Notes: generated from the sequence alone by a model not told the origin. A stretch of 38,038 bases of DNA from Lachnospiraceae bacterium UBA4364 (GCA_002393955.1 DGSK01000013.1:1-38038), one strand, 5' to 3'; counted from the stretch's first letter, positions 25,552 through 35,028 are shown. Translations and numbers: made by a program.

Positions 25552-28500
25552 TGAATCCGATCGCACTCTTTAAAAAAGCCTTTGCTGTCGTAAAAGATCC
25601 GGACAGGGATTTTACCGAGAGAATATTTCTTATACTTACTCTTATGTCTGAAGTGGCCGTGTTTGTTGCATTTATCGGCGATCTTCTCACGGGTGAAAGT
25701 ATCTATGAGATAGCGGTTCTTTTGGGAATCCTTGTATTTGTTCCGCTGGTTGCAATGGTATGCCTGTATTTTGACAGGCTTAAGCTGGCCATCAGGATCA
25801 TAGTGCTCAGCCTTGTGTTCATAATACTTCCGGCGCTGTTCTTTTTCGGAGGCGGGCTGCAAGGCGGCGGTGTCGTTTGGATAATATTTGCATTCATGTA
25901 TGTCGGACTCGTTCTTAATGATAAATGGCGTAACATAATGTTTGCGGCAATCGGAATTATGACGATAGCTTGTTTTCTGACTGCATATTATTATCCCGAG
26001 TTAGTATATCCGCACAATAATGATACATTCCATATGGATTTCCTTATTTCACTTTTGCTGGTGGGAATCCTGTGTTTTGTAATGACATGGTCACAGGGAA
26101 AGCTGTTTGCGGAGCAGAGCGCGCGTGCAAAAAGAGAAGCGGAAAGAGCTGAGGAACTGACTCGTTCCCAAAACCGCTTTTTCTCAAGCATGAGCCATGA
26201 GATACGAACTCCGATCAATTCTATCTTAGGCCTGAATGAGCTGATACTTCGTGACCAGAGTGCTTCGGATGACATAGTAAGGGATGCCTCAAGTATACAG
26301 GGTTCCGGAAAGCTCCTGTTGGCTTTGATAAATGATATTTTGGATTTTTCCAAGATAGAGGCAGGAAGTATGGATATCGTGCCTGTCAATTACCGTGTAG
26401 GCGATATGCTTTCCGAGATAGTGAATATGCTGTGGCTCAGGGCTCATGACAAGGGACTGGGTTTTGAAGTAAGCGTGGATCCGGAAGTTCCCGTGGCTCT
26501 GTATGGAGATGAGGTACGTCTTAAGCAGATCATTATAAATCTACTGAATAATGCGATTAAGTATACTAAAGAGGGACGCATTGAACTGCTTGTTGAAAGC
26601 AGGGATATAGATCCGGAAACAGTTGAGCTTGTGGTCTCTGTTTCGGATACTGGTATGGGTATAAAAAAGGAAGACCTGCCGTATCTCTTTGACGCTTTTA
26701 AGAGAGTGGACGAGGGGAAGAACAGCCACATAGAAGGAACCGGTCTAGGGCTGAGCATAGTTAAGCAGCTTGTGGAGCTGATGGACGGAACGATATCCGT
26801 AAACAGTGTGTATGGTGAAGGCTCAACTTTTTCATTTAGTATAAGACAGGCGGTTACGGATCACAGTGCCGTTGGTGTTCTTAATATACACAATCAGCAG
26901 GTTATAAAGCGTAATGAGTATGAAAGCAGCTTCCTTGCTCCGGAGGCAAGGATACTGATCATTGATGATAATGAGATGAACCTTGAAGTGGAGAGCAGGC
27001 TTTTAGCGGATACTGATATGGGGATAGATACCGCTTTAAACGGAAAGGATGCTCTGGATAAATGTCTGCGGATCCATTATGATGTCATCTTTATGGATCA
27101 CCTGATGCCGGGAATGGATGGAGTTGAGTGCTTTGGACAGATAAGAAATCAGGCCGGTGGACTTAACAGGAATACGCCTGTTATTGTGCTGACAGCAAAT
27201 GTCGGAAGTGAAAACAGAGAACTCTACAATAAAGTCGGGTTTGACGGATATCTCGTAAAACCTGTTTCGGGAGAAGCGATGGAGGAAATGCTTATCAGGC
27301 ATATCTCCGGGGATAAGCTGATCCTTAGAAACATTATGAGAGAAAATGATGAGGTTATCAACGCTTCCGACAGATATGCGGAGAAGCTTCCTGTTATTGT
27401 TGCTTCTTCAAGCATGAGCGATATTCCTGACGAGCTGATACGTAAACTGCATATTCCCATCATTCCTTTTGTTATCCGGACCGAAAACGGTATATTCAAG
27501 GATGGTGTGCATCTCGATGCTTTTGAGCTGATACGGATCACCAAGTCGGGAAATGAAGCTGTGTCTGATGCTCCGGATGAAGATGACTATACGGAATTCT
27601 TTGCCGGTATCCTGCAGAGAACACACCATCTGATATATATAGCCATAACAAAAAGCATGAGCAAGGACTATGTTATCGCTTCCGAAGCTGCGAAATCATT
27701 TGACAATGTAACGGTTATAAATTCCGAATGCCTGTCCAGTGCAACCGGACTGTTAGTGATGATAGCATACAAACTGATCCAGCAGGGGCTTCCTGTCCAG
27801 GAGATCATTACTGAACTTGAAACGGTAAAGTATCGTTTAAAGTGCAGCTTTGTAATAGACTCAACGGAATATATGGCAAAACGAAATCTGATAGGAAAAG
27901 GCGTAGACAGGGTAGCAAAGGCGCTTAACCTGCATCCGGCGCTCAGATTCCGAAAAGATAAGGCGTACATTGGCGGAATATGGATGGGAAGAAGCCGAAG
28001 GGCATATAAGAAGTATATCAACATGGCACTTCCTCCTGATACTATTCCCGATCCGGATGTCGTTTTTATTACATATGCGGACATACCGTTGGAGACTCTT
28101 AAGTGGATAGAGGAGGAGATAAGGAAAGTTGCATATTTTGAAAATGTGATATTCCAGCAGGCGTCAGCGGCTATATCGTCCAACTGCGGACCGGGAACAT
28201 TTGGTATCCTTTATTTCCTAAAATCCAATAAGTCATATAATCTTGCATCCTATGTTGCGGAGACGAGGTCTGAAGAAACTGTTCCTGAAAGGGAAAGCGA
28301 CAGTGCATATGCGGATGATGACTCGGAGATGGATACGGAGCAGGAGGAAGAACTTTCGGAAGAAATGCAGGAAATGCTTGCTTTCCTTGATGAACTCGGA
28401 TCGGAGGATAGTATATCTGAAGAATGTTTAGTTGAAGAAAGCGGCTCCGGAGAATGTGTGGACAGAGAAAATGCACAACAGAGTGGGTTATGTGAAGAAA

Positions 28501-29084
28501 ACTGGTACGAAAAGCTTGAAGGTATAGATTCTGAAGCTGCAATAAAGAACAGCGGTTCAGAGGAGGCTTTCAAGGCTGTATTAAAGATATTTTATGAGTC
28601 GATAGGTGAAAAGCACGAGGCACTTGAAAGCTGCTACACTTCAAAAGACTGGGAAAACTATACCATAAGGATCCATGCGCTGAAGAGCTCGGCAAGGCTG
28701 GTAGGTGCCATGGAACTGGGGGCAGATGCGGAACGCCTGGAGGCAGCAGGGAAAGAAGGCGATATTTCCTACATTGAGGAAAAACATGCAGCCGCTATGG
28801 ATAAATATCTGAAATACGCTGAGATTTTGGCCCCGGTATATGAGGAAGCAGACGGAGCAGATGAGGAAGAAGATAAACCGGTTGCAGATGATTTTCTAAT
28901 GGAAAGTATCTACGAGGGACTTCGGGAAGCAGCGGAAAATATGGACTGTGATATGATAGATTCCATCATGGAGGAGATTGCGGAATATGCGATCCCGGAA
29001 GCGGAGAAGGAACGGTTTAAGATTGTATGTGAGAAGGCAAATATGTTTGATTATGAAGGAATGATTCAGGCACTTACAAAATAA
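25551..29084 (+). CDS. hybrid histidine kinase with fused DegV-like domain and HPt
   Basis: A 1177-residue protein with unusual architecture. About six membrane helices occupy residues 10-180. HisKA has SHEIRTPIN with H216. The HATPase has LLNNAIKYT, SDTGMGI and GTGLGLSIV. The receiver has IIDDNEMN and D516 in FMDHLMPGMDG. Residues about 613-895 are a DegV/FakB fatty-acid-binding-type domain: ASSSMSDIPDEL, IPIIPFVI, KDGVHLD, INSECLSSATG and GPGTFG (880-885). Positions usually conserved for ligand contact differ: the TSQPS segment reads VSDAPD, and the His before GPGT is replaced (NCGPGT). An acidic linker leads to a C-terminal HPt with H1042 in IHALKSSARLVG. All phosphorelay residues appear intact. 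A lipid or lipid-like ligand may tune the relay, which is inference. Confidence 0.88.
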   Translation: MNPIALFKKAFAVVKDPDRDFTERIFLILTLMSEVAVFVAFIGDLLTGESIYEIAVLLGILVFVPLVAMVCLYFDRLKLAIRIIVLSLVFIILPALFFFGGGLQGGGVVWIIFAFMYVGLVLNDKWRNIMFAAIGIMTIACFLTAYYYPELVYPHNNDTFHMDFLISLLLVGILCFVMTWSQGKLFAEQSARAKREAERAEELTRSQNRFFSSMSHEIRTPINSILGLNELILRDQSASDDIVRDASSIQGSGKLLLALINDILDFSKIEAGSMDIVPVNYRVGDMLSEIVNMLWLRAHDKGLGFEVSVDPEVPVALYGDEVRLKQIIINLLNNAIKYTKEGRIELLVESRDIDPETVELVVSVSDTGMGIKKEDLPYLFDAFKRVDEGKNSHIEGTGLGLSIVKQLVELMDGTISVNSVYGEGSTFSFSIRQAVTDHSAVGVLNIHNQQVIKRNEYESSFLAPEARILIIDDNEMNLEVESRLLADTDMGIDTALNGKDALDKCLRIHYDVIFMDHLMPGMDGVECFGQIRNQAGGLNRNTPVIVLTANVGSENRELYNKVGFDGYLVKPVSGEAMEEMLIRHISGDKLILRNIMRENDEVINASDRYAEKLPVIVASSSMSDIPDELIRKLHIPIIPFVIRTENGIFKDGVHLDAFELIRITKSGNEAVSDAPDEDDYTEFFAGILQRTHHLIYIAITKSMSKDYVIASEAAKSFDNVTVINSECLSSATGLLVMIAYKLIQQGLPVQEIITELETVKYRLKCSFVIDSTEYMAKRNLIGKGVDRVAKALNLHPALRFRKDKAYIGGIWMGRSRRAYKKYINMALPPDTIPDPDVVFITYADIPLETLKWIEEEIRKVAYFENVIFQQASAAISSNCGPGTFGILYFLKSNKSYNLASYVAETRSEETVPERESDSAYADDDSEMDTEQEEELSEEMQEMLAFLDELGSEDSISEECLVEESGSGECVDRENAQQSGLCEENWYEKLEGIDSEAAIKNSGSEEAFKAVLKIFYESIGEKHEALESCYTSKDWENYTIRIHALKSSARLVGAMELGADAERLEAAGKEGDISYIEEKHAAAMDKYLKYAEILAPVYEEADGADEEEDKPVADDFLMESIYEGLREAAENMDCDMIDSIMEEIAEYAIPEAEKERFKIVCEKANMFDYEGMIQALTK

Positions 29085-29104
29085 AAAATAGGAGGAGAAT
29101 GCCG

Positions 29105-29323
29105 ATGGATGTGATCCTGGAGGAAAAAATGAAGAAGATATTCAGAGGGGAGCTAAAGTACAGCTCGTCAAACCTTGCATTTAACATGCTTATTTCAAAA
29201 ATGCAGAAGAGAGTTGCTGCGAATCCTGAGAGCCTGGATGCATGTATTAAAGATCTGGAAGCCTTTCTGGCAAAATATCCGATCGTTGCCAAAGTGGATC
29301 TTGCAAATATCGCGGCACTTTAA
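29105..29323 (+). CDS. 72-residue helical protein of unknown function
   Basis: I placed the start at ATG 29105, nine bases after GGAGG (29091-29095). ATG 29099 is too close to that site. The product is Lys/Glu-rich and predicted helical with no membrane segment or signal peptide. It sits 20 bases after the DegV-kinase gene and before the FIST-like gene, so it is co-transcribed with a sensory system. I do not recognise a family. Confidence 0.65.
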   Translation: MDVILEEKMKKIFRGELKYSSSNLAFNMLISKMQKRVAANPESLDACIKDLEAFLAKYPIVAKVDLANIAAL

Positions 29324-29361
29324 ATCAGCCAAAACAACCGTAATTATAAGGAGGGGTTAAT

Positions 29362-30336
29362 ATGTATATCAGCTTAGATGAAACAGTAAAAATGATAAAT
29401 GAGGGGAAGGTTCTTCATATCGCAGCGGATGAGTCGTTGCTTGATAAGCTTCCAAAGGGCAGATGGATAGGCGGAACCACACCATATTTTATCAGCGAGG
29501 ACGGCGGAGTGTTCTCAAAGGAAATGCTCTTTGTATATGAGATTGATTATGCGGAAGAGATAAGTATTGCCACATATGGCAAATATAATGTTTTTCAGAT
29601 CGTTGAAGAATGCTATGACAACGGACTTACCACGATTATTATACCCTACGGTTCCGCTGTTGCTACCAAGTATGCCAAAGAAGCACCGGAGATAGAGGAA
29701 TTGCTCATGCATCCGACTATAGGCTGGATATCCGGTTTTGATCTGGCAGAACCCGGTGAGGCAAAAGTATATGATGGAACTACAGGAATGTCTTATACTG
29801 ACAAGGCAGTAGTGATGTATATCAAGCTGCCGGAGAATAAGACTGCGATGATCAATATGATCAATATTTTCAGGGATGATAAGTCGGATCCGGTGATCAG
29901 GTTTAATGAAAACGAATTAGAGGCAGGCAGGTGTACCGTGAATGATAAGGAGGTATGTCTGGCCGAGTATATCAAAGAAAATGGCATAGAGACAGGTATG
30001 CCGCTTGTAGCGGATTATAACGGTTCTTATTTCAATACTTCTATCAAGAGCGTAGATGATAAAACAGTTGGATTTTATGCACCGGTCTTCAAGAATATCG
30101 ATTATCGTTTTGCTGCTCGTGTGGAGGATTATGCGAGAGAATTTAAGAACAAGATCGATGAAGCCGGCGCCCATGCTCCTGTGTTTTCATTTAACTGTAT
30201 ATTAAATTATCAGTATGGAAATCTTAACGGAAGAAAGATAACACCGTATACAGGACCGGTTACATTTGGCGAGATCGCTTATCAGATGCTGAATCAGACA
30301 CTTGTATATTGTGAGGTTGTGGGACAGGATGATTGA
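29362..30336 (+). CDS. FIST-C-like sensory protein
   Basis: A 324-residue soluble protein with a strong AGGAGG ribosome site. The last 60 residues (FSFNCILNY, TGPVTFGEIAYQ, LNQT) resemble the C-terminal part of FIST ligand-binding domains, which are commonly linked to signalling genes and small-ligand sensing. The N-terminal half does not match a family I can name with confidence. It lies between two hybrid kinases and an AGCS amino-acid symporter, and overlaps the symporter start by eight bases. A role as a soluble sensor or adaptor for the kinases is the simplest reading. It might instead belong to a domain of unknown function with similar ends. Confidence 0.5.
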   Translation: MYISLDETVKMINEGKVLHIAADESLLDKLPKGRWIGGTTPYFISEDGGVFSKEMLFVYEIDYAEEISIATYGKYNVFQIVEECYDNGLTTIIIPYGSAVATKYAKEAPEIEELLMHPTIGWISGFDLAEPGEAKVYDGTTGMSYTDKAVVMYIKLPENKTAMINMINIFRDDKSDPVIRFNENELEAGRCTVNDKEVCLAEYIKENGIETGMPLVADYNGSYFNTSIKSVDDKTVGFYAPVFKNIDYRFAARVEDYAREFKNKIDEAGAHAPVFSFNCILNYQYGNLNGRKITPYTGPVTFGEIAYQMLNQTLVYCEVVGQDD

Positions 30337-31855
30337 TACCGTTATACAGATCAATGATACGGTAAATGAGATTGCCTGGGGGACATTCGGAATTTCCCTT
30401 CTTCTTGGCACGGGGATAATATGCACGTTGATCACAGGTTTTTTCCAGGTCACGCATTTAAAACACTGGTTTTTAAAAACCTTTGGGATCATGCGCAGTG
30501 AAGGACGTATCATTAATGATGCGGGGGCACTGTCACAGTACAGAGCGTTCTGTACTGCACTGTGTGCGACTATTGGTACCGGGAATATCGCGGGTGTCTC
30601 TACCGCAATCTGCATGGGCGGACCGGGAGCTGTGCTATGGATGTGGGTAGCGGGGTTCCTGGGAATGATGGTAAAATTTGCGGAAAATACCCTGGGCCTG
30701 TATTACAGAAGAAGAAATCAGGAAGGGGCATGGTCCGGCGGACCGATGTATTATCTGCAGGACGGACTCGGATCGATAAAGCACTGCAAAGGACTTGGAA
30801 AGCTGTTGGGCGTTATGTTCTGCCTTTTTACCATGCTGGCTTCTTTCGGAATCGGCAATATGGCGCAGATCAATAAGATAACCATTAATTTCGGTTCAAC
30901 CTTCCTTTCGGATGTGGATTACGGCCTGTTTCTTGGGGCACCAAAGGTTAACTGGCTGATCGGTGTGACACTTATGGTTGCGGCTGCTGTTATAATAATG
31001 GGAGGCTTCAGGCGCCTGGCAGCCGTATCGGAGACTTTGATACCCGTCATGTCTGTAGCTTATATTCTGGGGTGCATAGTGATGATATTACTGAATATAT
31101 CAAAGCTTCCCATGATCTTTTCTTCCATTTTCCGGTTTGCCTTAGGTCCGGATGCTGTTGCAGGAGGTGTGGCAGGAACAGCAGTACAGTTAGCGTTTAA
31201 TACCATAAAGAATGGCTGTAAAAGAGGTGTGTTTTCAAATGAAGCGGGCCTCGGTTCGTCCGTAATGGTACATAGCAATACCAGTGTCAGAGAGCCGGTG
31301 AGACAGGGAATGTGGGGAATCGCAGAAGTTTTTCTTGATACTATGATAATATGTACGCTTACGGCACTGGTTGTGCTGGGATCGGGGGCCATCGACCTTG
31401 AGACAGGACTTGCTGCTAACGGAACAAATGATGCGACTCTTGTCACGGAAGCATTCGGTACCATGCTGGGGAAGCCGGGGGAATGGTTTGTGGTGATAGC
31501 GATTACGCTTTTTGCCTTTACCACCGTATTGGGATGGTCTTACTATGGCGCAAAAGTAACGGAATATCTTCTGGGCGTTACCTGCGGACGAATCTACAGG
31601 CTGATATTTATCGGCGTTATGGTATTCGGTGCTGTGATGGAGTCTAATCTGGCATGGAGTATTTCGGATACTTTTAACGGGCTTATGATGATACCTAACC
31701 TTATAGGTCTGATCGTACATGTGCCTTTGCTGATCAGACTGACAAAAAACTATACAGACAGACGCATAAGAGGAAAAGATATTGCACCAATGCTGTCATT
31801 TGACCCGGATATACAGAAGGATGCGCAGGCAGCAGTCCTAAAAGGTGCTGATTAG
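30329..31855 (+). CDS. AGCS-family sodium:alanine/glycine symporter
   Basis: A 508-residue membrane transporter with about eleven helices. I chose ATG 30329; the frame can extend to TTG 30302, which has no ribosome site. Family markers include GTGNIAGVSTAI, GGPGAVLWMW, KFAENTLG, SGGPMYYL, FSNEAGLGSS and GWSYYGAK. It imports a small amino acid with sodium across the cytoplasmic membrane. It is embedded in a sensory operon and overlaps the FIST-like gene, so it may supply substrate information to the sensors, or the operon may respond to amino acid supply. Confidence 0.93.
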   Translation: MIDTVIQINDTVNEIAWGTFGISLLLGTGIICTLITGFFQVTHLKHWFLKTFGIMRSEGRIINDAGALSQYRAFCTALCATIGTGNIAGVSTAICMGGPGAVLWMWVAGFLGMMVKFAENTLGLYYRRRNQEGAWSGGPMYYLQDGLGSIKHCKGLGKLLGVMFCLFTMLASFGIGNMAQINKITINFGSTFLSDVDYGLFLGAPKVNWLIGVTLMVAAAVIIMGGFRRLAAVSETLIPVMSVAYILGCIVMILLNISKLPMIFSSIFRFALGPDAVAGGVAGTAVQLAFNTIKNGCKRGVFSNEAGLGSSVMVHSNTSVREPVRQGMWGIAEVFLDTMIICTLTALVVLGSGAIDLETGLAANGTNDATLVTEAFGTMLGKPGEWFVVIAITLFAFTTVLGWSYYGAKVTEYLLGVTCGRIYRLIFIGVMVFGAVMESNLAWSISDTFNGLMMIPNLIGLIVHVPLLIRLTKNYTDRRIRGKDIAPMLSFDPDIQKDAQAAVLKGAD

Positions 31856-31903
31856 TAAAATACCCGGCTCTGTATTATAATATACACATCAGGAGGATTA
31901 AAA

Positions 31904-32668
31904 ATGAGCGAAGGGAATAAAGACGTTGCTATCATAGTGCTTCAGTACAGTGTTGTAGTTAAAGGCATCGAGAGAAAACTGAATGAGGCAGGATATCAGA
32001 CCTCGGTTATTGAAGATGATCATGCAAGAATAGAGGAATTCTCAAGAAGTTCGGATATATTCCTGTTCTATCTTCCGGGTGATGTGACCAATAAACTGCT
32101 AATGTTGGAAAAAGTTTCGCATGTTTGTGAGAACGTGAAAGAGTGCAGAAAAAATATGATCCTGATAGGCGAGCCGAAAGACCGTCAGGAACTGACGCTA
32201 AAAGCTCCTGTTGTATCTGAGTTTGCCTGGCTGGACAGGCCTGTTGAGATCAATGTACTTGAACATGCAATAGAAAATGTCATTGCCGGAAAAAATATAA
32301 ATCCCGGGAAAAAGAATATCCTGATCGTTGATGACGATCCCTCATATGCAAAGATGATACGCGAGTGGATAAAGGGGGATTATCAGACCAATATCGTGAC
32401 AGCGGGAATGCAGGCAATAACATTTTTATTGAAGAACCACGTGGATCTGATACTGCTTGATTATGAAATGCCTGTAGTGGATGGACCTCAGGTTCTCCAG
32501 ATGCTGCGGCAGGAACCGGCTACAGCGAAGATCCCTGTGATATTTCTGACAGGAGTCGGTACAAAAGAGGCTGTGGAGCGAGTCATGCAGCTTAGACCGA
32601 ACGGCTATATCCTGAAAACAACCTCAAGAGACGATCTTCTTAAGTATCTTCATGGAAAACTGGGCTAA
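31904..32668 (+). CDS. double-receiver response regulator without output domain
   Basis: A 254-residue protein with an AGGAGG site nine bases before ATG. Residues 5-125 look like a receiver fold lacking the phospho-acceptor (LFYLPGD where a conserved Asp would be). Residues 139-254 are an intact receiver: LIVDDDP, phospho-acceptor D186 in LLDYEMPVVDG, FLTG and the Lys in YILKTT. There is no DNA-binding or enzymatic domain, so it probably passes phosphate or binds a partner such as the HPt of the DegV kinase. TATAAT at 31876-31881 in the upstream gap might be a local -10, without a clear -35. Confidence 0.85.
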   Translation: MSEGNKDVAIIVLQYSVVVKGIERKLNEAGYQTSVIEDDHARIEEFSRSSDIFLFYLPGDVTNKLLMLEKVSHVCENVKECRKNMILIGEPKDRQELTLKAPVVSEFAWLDRPVEINVLEHAIENVIAGKNINPGKKNILIVDDDPSYAKMIREWIKGDYQTNIVTAGMQAITFLLKNHVDLILLDYEMPVVDGPQVLQMLRQEPATAKIPVIFLTGVGTKEAVERVMQLRPNGYILKTTSRDDLLKYLHGKLG

Positions 32669-32674
32669 GGCAGT

Positions 32675-32700
32675 GTTATCATTTAACTGGCAGTGATAAC
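32675..32700 (+). terminator. hairpin between regulator and membrane protein
   Basis: GTTATCA (32675-32681) pairs with TGATAAC (32694-32700). No T tract follows, so it may instead be an operator or an RNA-stability element just upstream of the next gene. Confidence 0.3.
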
Positions 32701-32724
32701 AGAATATAAAGGTACTTAATAATT

Positions 32725-33285
32725 ATGCGAAAAGTGACTGCAGAAGAGCGGCAGATACTTATAGATAATCCCGAGCTTGTGATGTTTGATCCGTATAAAG
32801 CCATGAAAAACCACAGCATTTCTTTAGCAAAAGCTGTTGTGGTGCCCATGGCTTTTTGTATGTTTTTCTTTATTTTTGCTATCAGATATGATCAGTTTTT
32901 TGAACGTCATGGCATACTGATGGCCTCATTCCTTTTTCTGGGGGTATGTATCAGCTCTGCGGCTGTTCCCCTTGCGTATGTTTATTTTGATAACAGTAAC
33001 TACAATAAGGAAAAAGCAGTTCATTACGCCGGAAAACTTAAAAAGCTTCTCCCGGTAAATTTAGTGTGCAATAAGGTAAGGATATCCTGGATCACATATG
33101 AAAAAGCAGAAGGTGAATATATAGAGGACGGAAAGCCGCAGATGTTCGGTTATAGTGCATTCGTGAACATTATAAGTCTTAAACCGGGAGATGAAGTGGT
33201 ATATATAACGGACAGGAAAAACTTCTGGGCAATGGTTAAGAGGGATGTGCGCACGGAGAGCTTCTATGTGACGGAAGATGAGTGA
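32725..33285 (+). CDS. two-helix membrane protein of unknown function
   Basis: A 186-residue protein. Residues 1-28 are cytoplasmic and polar, two hydrophobic helices occupy about 32-50 and 63-85, and about 100 residues follow on one side of the membrane. That last part looks like a small beta-rich domain (VRISWITYEKAEG, YSAFVNIISLKPGDEVVYIT). It follows the sensory operon in the same direction and might be its last intact gene. No family recognised. Confidence 0.7.
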   Translation: MRKVTAEERQILIDNPELVMFDPYKAMKNHSISLAKAVVVPMAFCMFFFIFAIRYDQFFERHGILMASFLFLGVCISSAAVPLAYVYFDNSNYNKEKAVHYAGKLKKLLPVNLVCNKVRISWITYEKAEGEYIEDGKPQMFGYSAFVNIISLKPGDEVVYITDRKNFWAMVKRDVRTESFYVTEDE

Positions 33286-33423
33286 TCATTATGGGGGAAT
33301 AATGAATTACTGCTTGACTTTCGGAGATACCATTGATAATATAGTGCTGAAATTTTTTCTTCCGGGCTGGAAGAAGCTGATGGGTGTCTGATAAGCATTA
33401 AAAATAAATATCGGTAATACATA

Positions 33424-33467
33424 CTCACCGTCTGGCCCTTTATAGGATCAGGCGGTGAGGTCGTTTT
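33424..33467 (+). terminator. likely terminator of the sensory operon
   Basis: CTCACCG (33424-33430) pairs with CGGTGAG (33453-33459), with an inner CTG/CAG, and is followed by TCGTTTT. The T tract is only four bases. Confidence 0.55.
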
Positions 33468-33559
33468 AGGGGTAAGTAAACAAAATAGAGAAAGTGTTAG
33501 CAAAAAATGATCAGAAAAATCTGAAAATTTTAAAGGTTCTAAGGAGGAGAAAGGAAACG

Positions 33560-34717
33560 ATGAACGAAGAACTTGATATGCATTTTGTATCAGGCTATTG
33601 TCTCGCAGCGCTCTTAGCATATCTGATAAAGGTGGTATGTTTTGTAATATCTACGGGAATATCGCATTATGTGGCTTTTAATGTCCTGGAAGCATTGCGG
33701 CTTAGGGTGGCAGATGCTTTTTTAAAGGCACCGCTGGGGGAGGTATATGCACATTCGATAGGAGAGATCAAAAGTGTGATCATTGACAAGATTGAAGATA
33801 TTGAGCCTCCTCTTGCACATGTGGTTCCGGAAGGTGCGGGACATATCCTGCTTCCGATAGTGTGTTTTATCGCACTTTTATTTGTAGATGTCAGGGTAGC
33901 ACTTGCTTCGCTCTTAGCTTTGCCTATAGGACTTGTATTTATGATACTTACTTTTGTGATAAGCGGTAAAAATATGGAGAAGTACCAGAAGGCAAATGCC
34001 TCTATGAGCAGCATGATAGTTGAATATGTGGAGGGGATTGAGGTTATCAAAGCCTTTGGAAAAACAGGAGTGAGCTATGAAAAATTTGCGGGTGCGATAT
34101 GTGATTACAGGGATTTTGTCATTGAGTGGCTTAAGTCCACATGGATAACCATGAAGCTTGCGTTTGCTTTTATGCCTGCCACCTTGCTTGGCGTGGTTCC
34201 GGTAAGTATTCTGTTAGTCAGTAAAGGAAGCATGACGGTTTCCGAGATGGCTCTTTCGGTCATGCTGGCAATGTCCATGGTGATCAGCATGGCTAAGATC
34301 GAAGTATTTTCAAACGGCCTGAGACAGATGCAGTATACAGTGCTTGAGATAAAAAAGTTATGGAAAGATCACAGCTTTATAACAGGATGTGGCAGGCTCA
34401 TATAGGAGCCAGAAACTGGGCTGCAGGAAATGTAAAGGAGGCATTCTCCTGTCATAATCTTAGACGAGTCCACTGCAAGCATCGATCCTGAAAATGAGCA
34501 TCTGATACAGGGGGCGCTTACAGAACTCTCCAAGGGTAAGACCGTGATCATAATCGCACACAGACTGGCAACGATCGAAGTGGCGGATCAGATAATTGTC
34601 ATAGATGACGGCAGGATTGTTGAAAAAGGCAGACATAGAGAACTGCTTGATTTAGGAGGAAGGTATGCTGGCTTCGTGAAGATCAGGCAGCAGGCTGAAA
34701 ACTGGCATATTGCATGA
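33560..34717 (+). pseudogene. decayed ABC exporter (fused permease-ATPase)
   Basis: The part from ATG 33560 (AGGAGG nearby) to about 34380 encodes the membrane half of an ABC exporter: several helices, LGEVYAHSIGEIKSV coupling-type loop and the VEYVEGIEVIKAFGKT segment. The first membrane helix of the usual six seems missing. The frame stops at 34405. From about 34445 another frame encodes only the end of an ATPase: PVIILDESTASID (Walker B and D-loop), IAHRLATIEVAD (switch His) and GRIVEKGRHRELL, ending in TGA at 34717. Walker A, Q-loop and signature are gone. An internal deletion of roughly 130-170 codons and a frame change explain this. It cannot encode an active transporter. Confidence 0.85.
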
Positions 34718-34877
34718 AAACGATCCTTATATTATCACTCCTTTCTCGTCGGAGTCTTTGTTGGAAGAGGTTATAACGTTGAGTCACATAAGGAAAAGGG
34801 ATTGGGAGATCGGATATTAAAACCAAAGTTCATTAAATATTGGTGCCACAGCAAATTTAAATTTTTATTTCATAAAG

Positions 34878-34904
34878 ACGAATCCCCAAGGGTTCGTTTT
34901 TTTT
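34878..34904 (+). terminator. intrinsic terminator
   Basis: ACGAATCC (34878-34885) pairs with GGGTTCGT (34890-34897) through a short loop, followed by eight T. It separates the ABC remnant from the lipoprotein gene. From 34718 to here I see no gene. Confidence 0.8.
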
Positions 34905-34910
34905 GTAAAA

Positions 34911-34992
34911 AGTGACACTAAACATATAGTTAATCAGGACTTGATTTTTTCGGGGGGGGGGGTATATTAACTATGTTTTATTTTGTGTCAGT
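34911..34992 (+). promoter_or_regulatory. promoter with 11-G spacer inside an inverted repeat
   Basis: TTGATT (34941-34946) and TATATT (34963-34968) are 16 bases apart. The spacer contains an uninterrupted run of 11 G (34952-34962). Gain or loss of G residues by slippage would change spacer length, as in the porA promoter of Neisseria. Imperfect inverted arms at 34911-34934 and 34966-34992 share GACAC, AACATA and GTTAAT and flank the promoter; the right arm overlaps the -10. The downstream lipoprotein starts at 35029. Confidence 0.6.
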
Positions 34993-35028
34993 TGAATGTG
35001 TGAATGTGTGAAAGGAGTTTGTGTAAGT

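Noticed and set aside
33302..33391. 29-codon frame with a G-rich ribosome-like site
   Set aside because: Too short with no clear helix, signal or overlap; it may be a degraded start of the adjacent ABC exporter but similarity is not visible.
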